A DNA stretch of 64,000 nt, taken from contig CAZGNZ010000006.1 in the NCBI GenBank assembly GCA_964527215.1, forward strand, positions 57,814 to 121,813. Reading direction: 5' to 3'. Source of the DNA: CAZGNZ01 sp964527215 (GTDB lineage Bacteria > Fidelibacterota > Marinisomatia > SCGC-AAA003-L08 > JACNLC01). Each line of letters opens with the position of its first letter. The stretch's first letter is position 1. The notes under the pieces were generated by a model. It was not told the origin of the DNA. It saw nothing but the letters and a program-made list of their open reading frames with translations, and made no database searches. This document shows positions 55,934-64,000 of the stretch, in pieces. Both the position numbers and the translations under genes were made by a program.

Positions 55934-56713
55934 TCAGCGGGTTGGGTCATTGACCGATAGTACTTTCCGAGGGTACTCAATTGAGGACAGCAGTTCCAGC
56001 TCACCGTGTTTCCGGGACATGATTCCAATCAAATAACCCTTTGAATCGATCACTGGTGATCCGCTAAGTCCCGGGATCTTGTTGCGGGAAAGCAATTTTG
56101 TGGATATTTTTACGGTCCCGGGCTGATAACTGACAACCTTTCCTTCGTAAATCCGCTGACTGCAGTGGCGGTCGCAATAACGCCATCCGATGATAAATAC
56201 CTTCTCGCCTGCTTCAAGCGGCGTCGGTCTGAACTGCAGAGGCTGTATATTCGGTGAGTTTTTTCCAATCGTGAACAGAAGCCAGTCCAGTGCCGGGGGA
56301 ATATCGTCGATACTCTCCAAGGGGTTTTCATTAATCAGTTTGTCGATGATTATCTGATCGGCGGGATTGTTTTTGGGGGTCATTTTCCACTCTGCCAGCA
56401 AGCTGCCAAAGGCAATCGATTCCATATTGTCTGAATTGAAATACGTCAGGATATGCTTGGCTGTCACCGCCACCGTGTCGAATCCGGTATCCAGCAGAAA
56501 TCCGCAGCCGGCTTCGGGATGGACGCTGTCAGTGTATTCTATGTGGTTCACCATGGTTATCTGGGGCCAGGCATTGCGCGGTCTCTGCACCCAGGACCGA
56601 TTATTGCCGCGAAGTGAATCAACCGGAACATCTGCCGGTGTACTGCGGATACAGGCGGCCATAATCGTAAAAAGCACCAGAAAAATACCGGCATAATTCA
56701 TAAGCTTTTTCAT
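55934..56713 (-). CDS. Trypsin-like serine protease lipoprotein
   Basis: The 259-residue product has a signal peptide with lipobox IMAAC (Cys21) and a chymotrypsin-fold domain. The triad is visible as H87 (VAVTAKHILT), D143 (ALDWLLF) and S217 (IPGLSGSPVID), with a CDRHC pair in between. It resembles short Trypsin_2-type bacterial proteases without a PDZ domain. It is convergent with the beta-helix gene; a nine-pair hairpin at 55916-55939 covers the gap and its stop. Confidence 0.82.
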   Translation of the reverse strand: MKKLMNYAGIFLVLFTIMAACIRSTPADVPVDSLRGNNRSWVQRPRNAWPQITMVNHIEYTDSVHPEAGCGFLLDTGFDTVAVTAKHILTYFNSDNMESIAFGSLLAEWKMTPKNNPADQIIIDKLINENPLESIDDIPPALDWLLFTIGKNSPNIQPLQFRPTPLEAGEKVFIIGWRYCDRHCSQRIYEGKVVSYQPGTVKISTKLLSRNKIPGLSGSPVIDSKGYLIGIMSRKHGELELLSSIEYPRKVLSVNDPTR

Positions 56714-56801
56714 ACCTGTGAACCCTCAGTCTGTGATTCTGATCTATTTTTGAGTTAGATGATTTTCCGCTGTGTAATAATTCAGCGGCCGAATGCTGAT
56801 C

Positions 56802-57722
56802 CTACCGTTCACGGAGCCAGCTGGAATGACAGTACATCTGACTGAATCCCATTGATTTATAAAAAGGCTGGGCAGATCCTACAAAGGCCGTGCGCGCGCC
56901 GAGGCTGCCGCATCTTCGAATACCTTCCAGGACTGCTGCACGCCCCAGTCCCATTCGCCGATATTCCGGATCAGTGGCAACTGGTTCGACATAGGCGATT
57001 TCGTGCACCGGTTCATACCACATTCCGCAGTAGGAACCAAATTGACCACCAGGGGATTCAACAACGATATTCAGGTTTTTCTGAAAATTGGGCGCTGACT
57101 GCATGAATTTCCGGTCTCGTTCTCCTCCGGTCGGCGGCTCACCGGGATGATTGAAACCGCGCCACAAAACCCGATCCACTTTTCCCAGATTGTTTTCTTC
57201 CGCCAGTGACTTCAGTCGGAATCCCGGCGGCAGCGGTGCGGACGGGGTCAGTGACGAGATGGAGAGCTGCAGCATCGGTTCGCAGTCACCGGATTTGACG
57301 TACCCCTTTTCAGAAACCTCAGCAATGAAGTCTTTGTCCCGGTCATCGATGTATAATCTCAGCCGCCTGACCCCCTGTTGATCAATACCGAAATGTATTT
57401 CTGCATATGCCAGCATGTCCGATTTCAGCCATTCGAAATCCGGATCGGTTTGAAAATAACATGTTCCCATCTCATGCTCCGGATGACATGCTGCAACGAT
57501 CTTTCCGCATGTCTCCCAGATTCCAATGGATTTCAAATCCACATTACGAATCAGAGGGTGAAAATGCATATATTCCCAGCGCGGCTGCAGCCAATTGACA
57601 CAAGTATCCTTCAAACGGCAGCTTCTAATCAGAAACTCGCCGATCTTTTGAAAATCATGAACGCGGTTGTACTGTCTGAAGAATATATCCATCTGTCTCG
57701 CGCGGCAGCGGGTTAAAGACAC
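56802..57722 (-). CDS. GNAT-family acetyltransferase
   Basis: The 306-residue protein has a GNAT domain in its C-terminal half with the acetyl-CoA motif YVEPVATDPEYRRMGLGRAAV and the final beta-strand FVGSAQPFYKSMGFSQMY. The N-terminal half (about 1-150) looks like a second, degenerate GNAT fold with LAYAEIHFGIDQQGVRRLRL. The substrate is unknown. It stands alone, divergent from the GGDEF gene. Confidence 0.82.
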   Translation of the reverse strand: MSLTRCRARQMDIFFRQYNRVHDFQKIGEFLIRSCRLKDTCVNWLQPRWEYMHFHPLIRNVDLKSIGIWETCGKIVAACHPEHEMGTCYFQTDPDFEWLKSDMLAYAEIHFGIDQQGVRRLRLYIDDRDKDFIAEVSEKGYVKSGDCEPMLQLSISSLTPSAPLPPGFRLKSLAEENNLGKVDRVLWRGFNHPGEPPTGGERDRKFMQSAPNFQKNLNIVVESPGGQFGSYCGMWYEPVHEIAYVEPVATDPEYRRMGLGRAAVLEGIRRCGSLGARTAFVGSAQPFYKSMGFSQMYCHSSWLRER

Positions 57723-58048
57723 ATTTACTTTTTAAAGAATAATCAAGATCTGCAGATAATCCCTCTGCAAATATGAGACATTATCAATACCCGGCACAAA
57801 TGAAATGCAGGGTTATTCACTTCACCTGTCCGCAGTCCGTGATTTCCGCTTTGCACCGAAATTTTTTCTAACACATTTGCCTATTGGCACAGTCTGTCGA
57901 TATACCCACATCCTTGGCAATTGCGGTTCGACGTCAGCAAAAGGCGGGGTTTTATAATCGTTTCGGACGGTTGTCTCCACCTGTTGGAATGGATGCCTTT
58001 TCGATTGCATTACCTGCCATAATCTCATCAATTTTAAACCCCTTTCAG
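57723..58048. other. Intergenic region between divergent GNAT and GGDEF genes
   Basis: No gene is supported. A frame from a TTG at 57884 extends the GGDEF protein N-terminally, but its sequence is not family-like. Confidence 0.5.
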
Positions 58049-60157
58049 ATGAGTATCGTACTTATCACAACCCTGAACAAGAGAGAGATTTTGAATATTC
58101 CAACGAATCTCAAAAACCTGAAGCCTGAAAACAAAAATGAGCAGGCAATCTATGATTTGCTATATGAGGCCATGTCAGTCTATTCTGCTGCTGCTCAAAC
58201 TCACCTCAAACTGCTGGCAAAGGCCAGAAAACTGGCTCGCCGTCAGGAGAATCCTAATTTTCTTGCTGTAAGTTATTCCTCAACCGGACAGCTGGTAAAA
58301 TACGATGAAGGATACCGCAAATCAATTTACTGGTTTAACAAGGCCCTCAGGATTGAATCGATTAATCCATCCATTCGGGGATTCATTGCCAACAATAAAA
58401 GCTTTGCCCTGATTTCTTCCGGCCGACTGGAAGAGGGCTACACACTGGCCTGTGAAAACCTTAAACAGATGGAAAACGCGAATCTTCCGGAACCGTCTAT
58501 CATTGCTCTCACCATTATCGGTATTTATTTTGACCACACAAACAATCCTGTTCGAGCGCTTGAGTATTTCAATTCTGCTGTGGACAAAGCCCGACTGGTG
58601 AACGACGCGGTAATACTTGGCAACACCATCAAACAGGTTGGGGATAATTATGTTCGAAGGGGAAAATATTCAAAAGCCATCGATTCCTTTCTGGAGGTCT
58701 GCAAAATACTGGAAAATGAACCTCCCAATCCAACCCTGGCCCAGGCATACAACAATCTTGCGGTGGCTTATTACAGAACCGGCTTTCTGGAAAAAGCCCT
58801 GGACGCCCATCTTAAATCCTATACGTTAAAATCGGAACTGAATGACAATCAGGGAATGGCATTTTCCTATAACAATATCGCTGTTATTTACAAATCAATG
58901 AACCAGCCGAAGCGGGCAGTAAAATATTATGCGGACGCATTGGCCATTTATGAAAAAATCGAGATGCCGTCCGGGATTGCCATGGTTCTGAACAATCTGG
59001 GTCTGACATACAGCGACCAGGGGAAATACGATGAGGCCGTATCCTGCTATTTGAAATCTCTGCAAATACGAAAAGATATCGGCGACAACGGAACGATCAT
59101 TCGACTCTATCACAATCTGGCTGATCTGTACACTCACACCGATGATCTGGACAAGGCAGAACATTATTTCCGAAAAGCGCTTGAACTGGTTGAAAACGAA
59201 AAAGAACCCAGTACGGATTTATACATCGGACTGGCCAATCTTTACCTAAAGACAAAACAGCTTGATTTGGCAGAAAAGTATCTGCTTATGGCCCTGAATC
59301 TATCGGAAAAACTGCAGCTTCCCCTTCCCGGGCGGGATGCTCATAAACTGCTGTCGGATTTGTATGCTGCCCAGAAAAAATACCGCAAGGCCTGGGATCA
59401 TCTCCATCAGTTTACCCGAATGCTCAGGGAAGAGCACGAATCTCAGCTGAACACCCGTGTGACTGAAATGCAGTCCCGGTTCGAACTTGAACGAAGCGAA
59501 AAAGAAAAACAGATTCTTCATGAAAAGAACAGGGAACTGAAACGGCTGAATCAAAAACTGCGGGTAGCCCAGAACCGGTTGAAGGATATGGCCACTCATG
59601 ATCCTCTGACAGGGCTGCTGAACCGCCGGGCTGTCATGCAGCGGATAAGGCGGGAGAAAATCCGGTATGACCGGTCCAGACGCTCCTTTTCCTTCATTAT
59701 TCTGGATATTGATGATTTCAAACAGGTCAACGACTGCTTTGGGCACAGTTCGGGGGACAAGGTTCTGAAAACTGTCGCAGACTGCATCAGCAGTACAATC
59801 CGGAAACAGGATGAAGCGGCAAGATGGGGCGGAGAAGAGTTTCTGGTGTTTTGTCCCGATACCAATGAACAGGGAATTCTTGTCATTGCGGAAAAAATCC
59901 GAACTGTGATTGCAGAACAGAGAATTCATGCAAAACAGAACAGGATTCAGGTCACGGTTACCTGCGGTGTGGCATGCATTAACCATTATGCCACCATTGA
60001 TGACTGTATTAATGCTGCGGATGAAGCTCTGTACGATGGAAAGCGAACCGGAAAAAACAGGGTAAATGCACCGGGAATGTTCAATGATCCACATGCCGCC
60101 AACCCTGACATACCGAATGCAGTCAATTCTGAAATAGTTGATACTGGGATGAAATGA
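58049..60157 (+). CDS. TPR-repeat diguanylate cyclase
   Basis: The 702-residue product has about ten TPR motifs (roughly 30-450; for example AQAYNNLAVAYYRTGFLEKA and AMVLNNLGLTYSDQGKYDEA), a coiled coil, then a GGDEF domain at its end with an intact GGEEF (about residue 594) and a RxxD product-inhibition site five residues before it (RKQDEAARWGGEEF). It should make cyclic di-GMP in the cytoplasm in response to a partner bound by the TPRs. There is no signal peptide or membrane helix. I chose the ATG at 58049; an ATG at 57989 is possible. Confidence 0.9.
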   Translation: MSIVLITTLNKREILNIPTNLKNLKPENKNEQAIYDLLYEAMSVYSAAAQTHLKLLAKARKLARRQENPNFLAVSYSSTGQLVKYDEGYRKSIYWFNKALRIESINPSIRGFIANNKSFALISSGRLEEGYTLACENLKQMENANLPEPSIIALTIIGIYFDHTNNPVRALEYFNSAVDKARLVNDAVILGNTIKQVGDNYVRRGKYSKAIDSFLEVCKILENEPPNPTLAQAYNNLAVAYYRTGFLEKALDAHLKSYTLKSELNDNQGMAFSYNNIAVIYKSMNQPKRAVKYYADALAIYEKIEMPSGIAMVLNNLGLTYSDQGKYDEAVSCYLKSLQIRKDIGDNGTIIRLYHNLADLYTHTDDLDKAEHYFRKALELVENEKEPSTDLYIGLANLYLKTKQLDLAEKYLLMALNLSEKLQLPLPGRDAHKLLSDLYAAQKKYRKAWDHLHQFTRMLREEHESQLNTRVTEMQSRFELERSEKEKQILHEKNRELKRLNQKLRVAQNRLKDMATHDPLTGLLNRRAVMQRIRREKIRYDRSRRSFSFIILDIDDFKQVNDCFGHSSGDKVLKTVADCISSTIRKQDEAARWGGEEFLVFCPDTNEQGILVIAEKIRTVIAEQRIHAKQNRIQVTVTCGVACINHYATIDDCINAADEALYDGKRTGKNRVNAPGMFNDPHAANPDIPNAVNSEIVDTGMK

Positions 60158-60258
60158 GACAGAGATGATTTGCGACAACTGTCGGGTTAATGAATTTCTT
60201 TTTCTTGCAGGCATTCTTGTAATCAGGTGTAAAAAAAACGGACCCTCACCAGATAATA

Positions 60259-61293
60259 ATGAACCCGATTATCGGATCATACCAACATCATTCTGGAAAA
60301 AGGGCTGATGTGACAGTGACAGAAATGGATTTGCACCGGCTGGATTCCGAAGCTCCCCAGCAGGAGTCGGGAGAACCGGCTGTTAAAGCTGGAAAAAATG
60401 TTTTATGGCGTTTTTTGAAACAGCACAAACTGCTGCTTACGGATGGTGCCACGGGCACACTTCTGCAAACCATGGGTCTGAAACGGGGGATTCCCCCTGA
60501 ACTGATTTGCCTTGAAAATCCTGAAATGCTGCGGGAAACTGCCCGTCGTTATCGGGCAGCCGGATCGGATATTATTCATACCAACACATTTGGCGCGTCT
60601 GAGATTCGACTGGAGCAGTTTGGATTGAAATCCCGCATGGAGGAAATCAACCGCATTGCTGTAGAATCTGCCCGAAAAGGAGCCGGGGACAGGATTTGGA
60701 TTTCCGCGTCCATGGGTCCTTCCGGACGCAGACTGCCGCCTTTTGGCAATGCGGACCCGGATGAACTGCAGGAATCATTTTTCAGACAGGCCAGGATTCT
60801 GATGGATGCCGGTACCGATTTTATCAGCATCGAGACAATGACGGATTTGAATGAAGCCTTACTGGCAGTTCAGGCAGTTCGCCATGCGGATGCTTTGGTT
60901 CCGGTGCTTGTGTCTCTCACGTATGGAAACAATTCAGGGAAAATTCAAACCTTGACTGGTCAAACCCCGGAAGATGTGATTCAGGCTTTTTTAAATACGG
61001 ATATCTCAGCTTTGGGTGCAAACTGCGGTGAAGGATTACTGAGTATGCACCCCATTTGCCGTGAATTAAGAAAAACAATCCGGTGGCCAATGGTTATTCA
61101 GCCCAGCGCCGGTCTGCCGGTAAAAGAGGGAAAACGACTGAAATACCCGGAAACTCCGATCCGGTTTGCAGCAGGATTGCTTGACCTGGTTTTGTATGGA
61201 GCATGCATTATCGGCGGCTGCTGCGGGACCACACCGAATCATATCAGAGCCATGAGGAAGGTGGTTGACCGAATGAAGGACCGTATCGATTAG
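60259..61293 (+). CDS. Homocysteine S-methyltransferase family protein
   Basis: The 344-residue product contains the MetH N-terminal-type barrel: LLLTDGATGTLLQTMGLKRG, IIHTNTFGAS, the zinc cysteines in LGANCGEG and GGCCGTTPNHI, and SAGLP. It moves a methyl group to homocysteine; the donor could be methyltetrahydrofolate-cobalamin, betaine or S-methylmethionine, not determinable here. The N-terminal 50 residues vary; an ATG at 60325 is an alternative start. No cobalamin domain is attached. Confidence 0.9.
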   Translation: MNPIIGSYQHHSGKRADVTVTEMDLHRLDSEAPQQESGEPAVKAGKNVLWRFLKQHKLLLTDGATGTLLQTMGLKRGIPPELICLENPEMLRETARRYRAAGSDIIHTNTFGASEIRLEQFGLKSRMEEINRIAVESARKGAGDRIWISASMGPSGRRLPPFGNADPDELQESFFRQARILMDAGTDFISIETMTDLNEALLAVQAVRHADALVPVLVSLTYGNNSGKIQTLTGQTPEDVIQAFLNTDISALGANCGEGLLSMHPICRELRKTIRWPMVIQPSAGLPVKEGKRLKYPETPIRFAAGLLDLVLYGACIIGGCCGTTPNHIRAMRKVVDRMKDRID

Positions 61294-61302
61294 CCCGATT
61301 GT

Positions 61303-61690
61303 TTCATAAGGCTTCGAAATGAGATGGTAAAGCTTGTTGATTAATGAATTTCCCCGCCCGTCAGCTGACGGGTGAGGTATCATTAGTGATATAATCATTT
61401 TTTATTTCGCCGCCACGCCAAATGGCGGATTTTCAACAAGCGGCGGGGAATGCACCCAGTTACACTTGTCCGTCAGGAGACGGATTAAAAACCCGCCCAC
61501 TGGCGGATTCAAGGCATGCAAAGAGATTTGAACAGATTTGGTCCGGACAGTATAATGAAAACAAATATCCAACGCAGCTGAAAATCCCTCTCCTGACGGA
61601 CGGTGCAGAATCAACCAGATATATTATCGTTCGGTAAATGCGAAGTATTTAACCCATAGATATTCTCGTGAAAGATACGGGTTGGCAATC
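61303..61690. repeat. Composite intergenic repeat (four modules)
   Basis: The modules in order are CTTCGAAATGAGATGG at 61312, the MITE-like hairpin element 61350-61450, the TCCGTC-AGGA-GACGGA hairpin with CCGCC-CACT-GGCGG at 61469-61514, and an inverted REP-like element at 61632-61682. They fill most of the gap between 61294 and 61731. Confidence 0.75.
61350..61450. repeat. MITE-like hairpin element, copy 2
   Basis: Bounded by TTCCCCGCCCG and CGGCGGGGAA, with a GTCAGCTGAC palindrome and CGCCACGCCAAATGGCGGAT inside. The terminal repeats are TTCCCCGCC/GGCGGGGAA. Confidence 0.75.
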
Positions 61691-61731
61691 CGGCTGCGGC
61701 CGGAAACAAAAATCAGATAATAATTATATGG

Positions 61732-63165
61732 ATGAAGGAAAACTCAGTATGGATCGAAAGCAACAGCATTATGAATAATCTCCATTTGAAGAAAACGCTG
61801 GGACTCACGGATGTTGTCCTGCTCAACGTCACCGCGATTGTCGGTCTGCGCTGGATTGCCCTGGCAGCTGCCGGGGGAAACAGCACTGTACTGCTCTGGG
61901 TGCTGGCACTGCTGATATTCTTTATACCACAGGCGCTTGCTGTGATCACATTTACCAATCTGTATCCCGGGGAAGGCGGAATCTACCTGTGGGTGAAAAA
62001 TACCCTGGGGGATTTTGCCGGCTTTCTCACAGGCTGGTGCTATTGGACCAGCAATCTGGTGTACTTTCCAAATCTGCTGGTTTATATCGCCGGTACTTCG
62101 GTATTCATTTGGAGCGCTGACCAGTTGGGGTGGGCCGCAAGCAAATTTTACATCATGCTGTTTTCGCTCTTCATCCTGTGGATGGTGATCATTGCCAATC
62201 TGATCGGTTTGGAAAAAGGCAAATGGCTGAGCAATATTGGCGGAATCGGCACATGGATCACGGGTCTGCTCCTCATCGCATTTGCCGCTGTGGTCATGAT
62301 CGGTCAAGGTCCGGCCAATTCAATGTCGATGGATACCTTTCGCATCAAAGGGATCGACATGGAAAACATATCCTTTCTGGCATCCATTTGTTTTGCATTC
62401 TGCGGATTTGAGCTGGCTCCCATTCTGGCCGGCGAAATACGGGACCCCCGCAAAACCATTCTTAAATCGGTTTTTATTTCAGGATTGATTATCACAGCTA
62501 TTTACATTCTGGGGACTCTGGCGCTTCTGTCAGCCATCCCTGCGAGTGAGATAAACATCATCACCGGCTTCCTGCAGGGATTTTCTGTTGTTTCAAACAA
62601 GATCGGACTGGGCTGGGTCAATCCGATTGCAGCATTACTGATTACGGTCGGAGGAATCGGAGGATTGATGGCCTGGTTTACAAGTTCCGCCAGACTCCCC
62701 TTTGTGGCGGGAATTGACCGTTTTCTCCCCCCACAGTTCGCCCGTCTGCATCCAAAGTATCAGACTCCCCACATTGCAATCCTGATTCAGGGACTCATTT
62801 CATCAGTATTCATCATCATGAGCTTCATTGGTTCAACCGTGGAAGAAGCGTATCTCGTTTTGTTTGATATGACCCTGCTGGTGTATTTCGTCCCCTATGC
62901 AGCCATGTTTCTGGCTTTTATTAAAATCATGACGCAAACCCGTTCCGACCGGTCGACGGGTCCCGCCTGGCTCAATCTGCTCCTGGGCGTATCCGGTTTC
63001 CTCACCACTCTGGCCGCGATGGGTCTGTCCTTCCTGCCCCCGGAGGATGTCTCATCAAAAATCTGGTTTGAATTAAAAATAGGCGGTGGATTTATGGCAT
63101 TTCTGGCAACGGGTGTTCTGATTTACATGTTCAGCCAATCGTCCCCTGGGCGGGATGTCGAATGA
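61732..63165 (+). CDS. APC-family amino acid permease
   Basis: The 477-residue protein has about 12 membrane helices and the APC-superfamily pattern: LGLTDVVLLNVTAIVGLRWI in the first helix, PGEGGIYLWVKNTLGDFAGF, and FELAPILAGEIRDPRKTILK in the sixth-helix region. These transporters take up amino acids with protons or exchange them; the substrate cannot be told. An ATG at 61771, next to the conserved part, is a good alternative start. It stands between two repeat regions. Confidence 0.88.
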   Translation: MKENSVWIESNSIMNNLHLKKTLGLTDVVLLNVTAIVGLRWIALAAAGGNSTVLLWVLALLIFFIPQALAVITFTNLYPGEGGIYLWVKNTLGDFAGFLTGWCYWTSNLVYFPNLLVYIAGTSVFIWSADQLGWAASKFYIMLFSLFILWMVIIANLIGLEKGKWLSNIGGIGTWITGLLLIAFAAVVMIGQGPANSMSMDTFRIKGIDMENISFLASICFAFCGFELAPILAGEIRDPRKTILKSVFISGLIITAIYILGTLALLSAIPASEINIITGFLQGFSVVSNKIGLGWVNPIAALLITVGGIGGLMAWFTSSARLPFVAGIDRFLPPQFARLHPKYQTPHIAILIQGLISSVFIIMSFIGSTVEEAYLVLFDMTLLVYFVPYAAMFLAFIKIMTQTRSDRSTGPAWLNLLLGVSGFLTTLAAMGLSFLPPEDVSSKIWFELKIGGGFMAFLATGVLIYMFSQSSPGRDVE

Positions 63166-63205
63166 CCTATTTTCACATCCAGCTGCATTATTCTATCATA
63201 TGAAT

Positions 63206-63317
63206 TTCCCCGCCCCTCAGCTGACGGAAAGGGGGATCAGCAATCGATCGGGGCATTACCTATCCCGAATATCTCGCCGCCACGCCAAATGGCGGATTTT
63301 CATCAAGCGGCGGGGAA
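63206..63317. repeat. MITE-like hairpin element, copy 3
   Basis: Bounded by TTCCCCGCCCC and GGCGGGGAA; interior similar to copies 1 and 2, with extra bases. The TCCGTT-AGGA-GACGGA hairpin module follows at 63335-63380. Confidence 0.7.
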
Positions 63318-63384
63318 TGCATCCTGTACCACTTGTCCGTTAGGAGACGGAATAAAAACCCGCCCACTGGCAGATTCAATGAAA

Positions 63385-63935
63385 CATATAAACGAGATGA
63401 AATTGGTCTGCTGCGCATGTTCTTTTGGTTCTTTTCTTTGAAGAATAGAACATTCTATTTTATAGAAATTCATGGCACTGCAACTGCGTTTGGCCTTGGC
63501 AAAATGGTATTGGTTGAGTAGTTGAGGAAGGTTTCCCGACAGGGTGTGGTTAAGCAGTGTAATGGTGAAACAGTGTAATGATGTGATGGCTGAATTGGGC
63601 TTTCCGACATAATACTGTTGTGTAGGAGCGGAAAATCGTCAGTTGGCAGTGATCAGTGGTCACCCGTCAGCCATTGATTGTGCTTTTCCAAATCCAAATT
63701 TCTGATTTCCGGTTCCAACTCCCCGTCGATTGCCGTCCGAATTGCGGTTCAGGATGCATAGTAATTATAAAAATGAGTGCTCGAATAATCAGATTATCGT
63801 CCGGCAGACGTCAGCTGGCGGGATTGGGACTGCTGCATCCTGAATCCCAGGCCACGCGGCATTTCCCCGGGAGTGGTGGGGGTTTGGGATGGGTGATATT
63901 TAGGGGATATTCCAATCTGTGGTTCCACAGACCAT
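63385..63935 (-). repeat. Inverted, rearranged copy of the 24-26.5 kb repeat units
   Basis: 63385-63500 matches unit B inverted (GAGATGAAATTGGTCTGCTG, GTTCTTTTGGTTCTTTTCTT). 63500-63650 matches the leader at about 23925-24050 inverted. 63725-63930 matches parts of unit A inverted (GCGGTTCAGGATGCATAGTA, CCCCGGGAGTGGTGGGGGTT). It has no gene. Confidence 0.8.
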
Positions 63936-63946
63936 TTGGTTAACCT

Positions 63947-64000
63947 AGCCCGAATATTTCATGAGAATATCTATGCGTAAAATGCTTCGCATTTTCCGGA
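63947..64000 (+). repeat. REP-like element at the window end
   Basis: AGCCCGAATATTTCATGAGA to CTTCGCATTTTCCGGA, nearly the same as 4901-4954; it may continue past the window. Confidence 0.7.

Noticed and set aside
55916..55939. Nine-pair hairpin between the beta-helix and trypsin-like genes
   Set aside because: No T-run and it covers the protease stop; not called as a terminator.
59300..60214. Antisense frame opposite the GGDEF region
   Set aside because: GGEEF and TPR motifs are on the plus strand; this is a codon-composition shadow.
1..64000. CRISPR array search
   Set aside because: No regularly spaced direct repeats of 24-40 bases with unique spacers; the regular repeats found are 492- and 989-base units.

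Overview
The window looks like a chromosomal segment of a Gram-negative bacterium of the FCB group, most likely Marinimicrobia-like or a neighbouring phylum (inference). Several large exported proteins end in type IX secretion (T9SS)-like sorting domains with the NPFNPTT-type motif. A PorV-like outer-membrane protein and a TonB-dependent receptor sit with them, and lipoproteins and dockerin modules are frequent. There are no rRNA genes and no phage or transposase genes, and I see no CRISPR array.

Layout. 1-4.7 kb: minus-strand housekeeping genes (ftsK 3' part missing at the window edge, gcvT, ruvA, ruvC, yebC). 4.7-5.4 kb: structured non-coding DNA with dispersed repeats. 5.5-22.2 kb: one minus-strand operon of six genes (TonB receptor, sorting-domain protein, PorV-like barrel, 1751-residue exported protein, TPR lipoprotein, 1225-residue dockerin/T9SS protein), most joined by stop/start overlaps. 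22.5-23.7 kb: divergent Nramp-type transporter. 23.9-26.5 kb: gene-free tandem repeat array. 26.7-32.6 kb: plus-strand metabolic genes (free Met-sulfoxide reductase, hemW, Eis-like acetyltransferase, beta-carbonic anhydrase, glutamine-synthetase-like enzyme, zinc ribbon). 32.9-36.0 kb: gingipain-family protease with dockerin and T9SS domain. 36.5-38.6 kb: two overlapping GAPDH genes, one lacking the catalytic cysteine. 39.5-46.4 kb: gatB, a coiled-coil protein, M23 peptidase, and an operon miaB-lapA-like-lapB-like-SPOR. 46.5-47.9 kb: tRNA-Sec gene followed by decayed tRNA fragments and a frameshifted NYN nuclease gene. 47.9-53.8 kb: three exported glycoside hydrolases (GH17-like, GH30, GH2-like) and a LacI-type regulator, probably a glucan-use locus. 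53.8-55.9 kb: a beta-helix dockerin protein whose frame contains two closely spaced UGA codons followed by a SECIS-like hairpin. 55.9-63.2 kb: trypsin-like lipoprotein, GNAT, TPR-GGDEF cyclase, homocysteine methyltransferase, amino-acid permease. 63.2-64 kb: repeats, including an inverted copy of the 24-26 kb array.

The most interesting points are: the tRNA-Sec gene in the same window as a gene with two in-frame UGAs and a bacterial-SECIS-like stem-loop; a GAPDH paralogue with Ser in place of the catalytic Cys, translationally coupled to the normal enzyme; the compact surface/secretion operon with a peptidase-like domain that has lost a zinc ligand; and several families of palindromic intergenic repeats that recur through the window.
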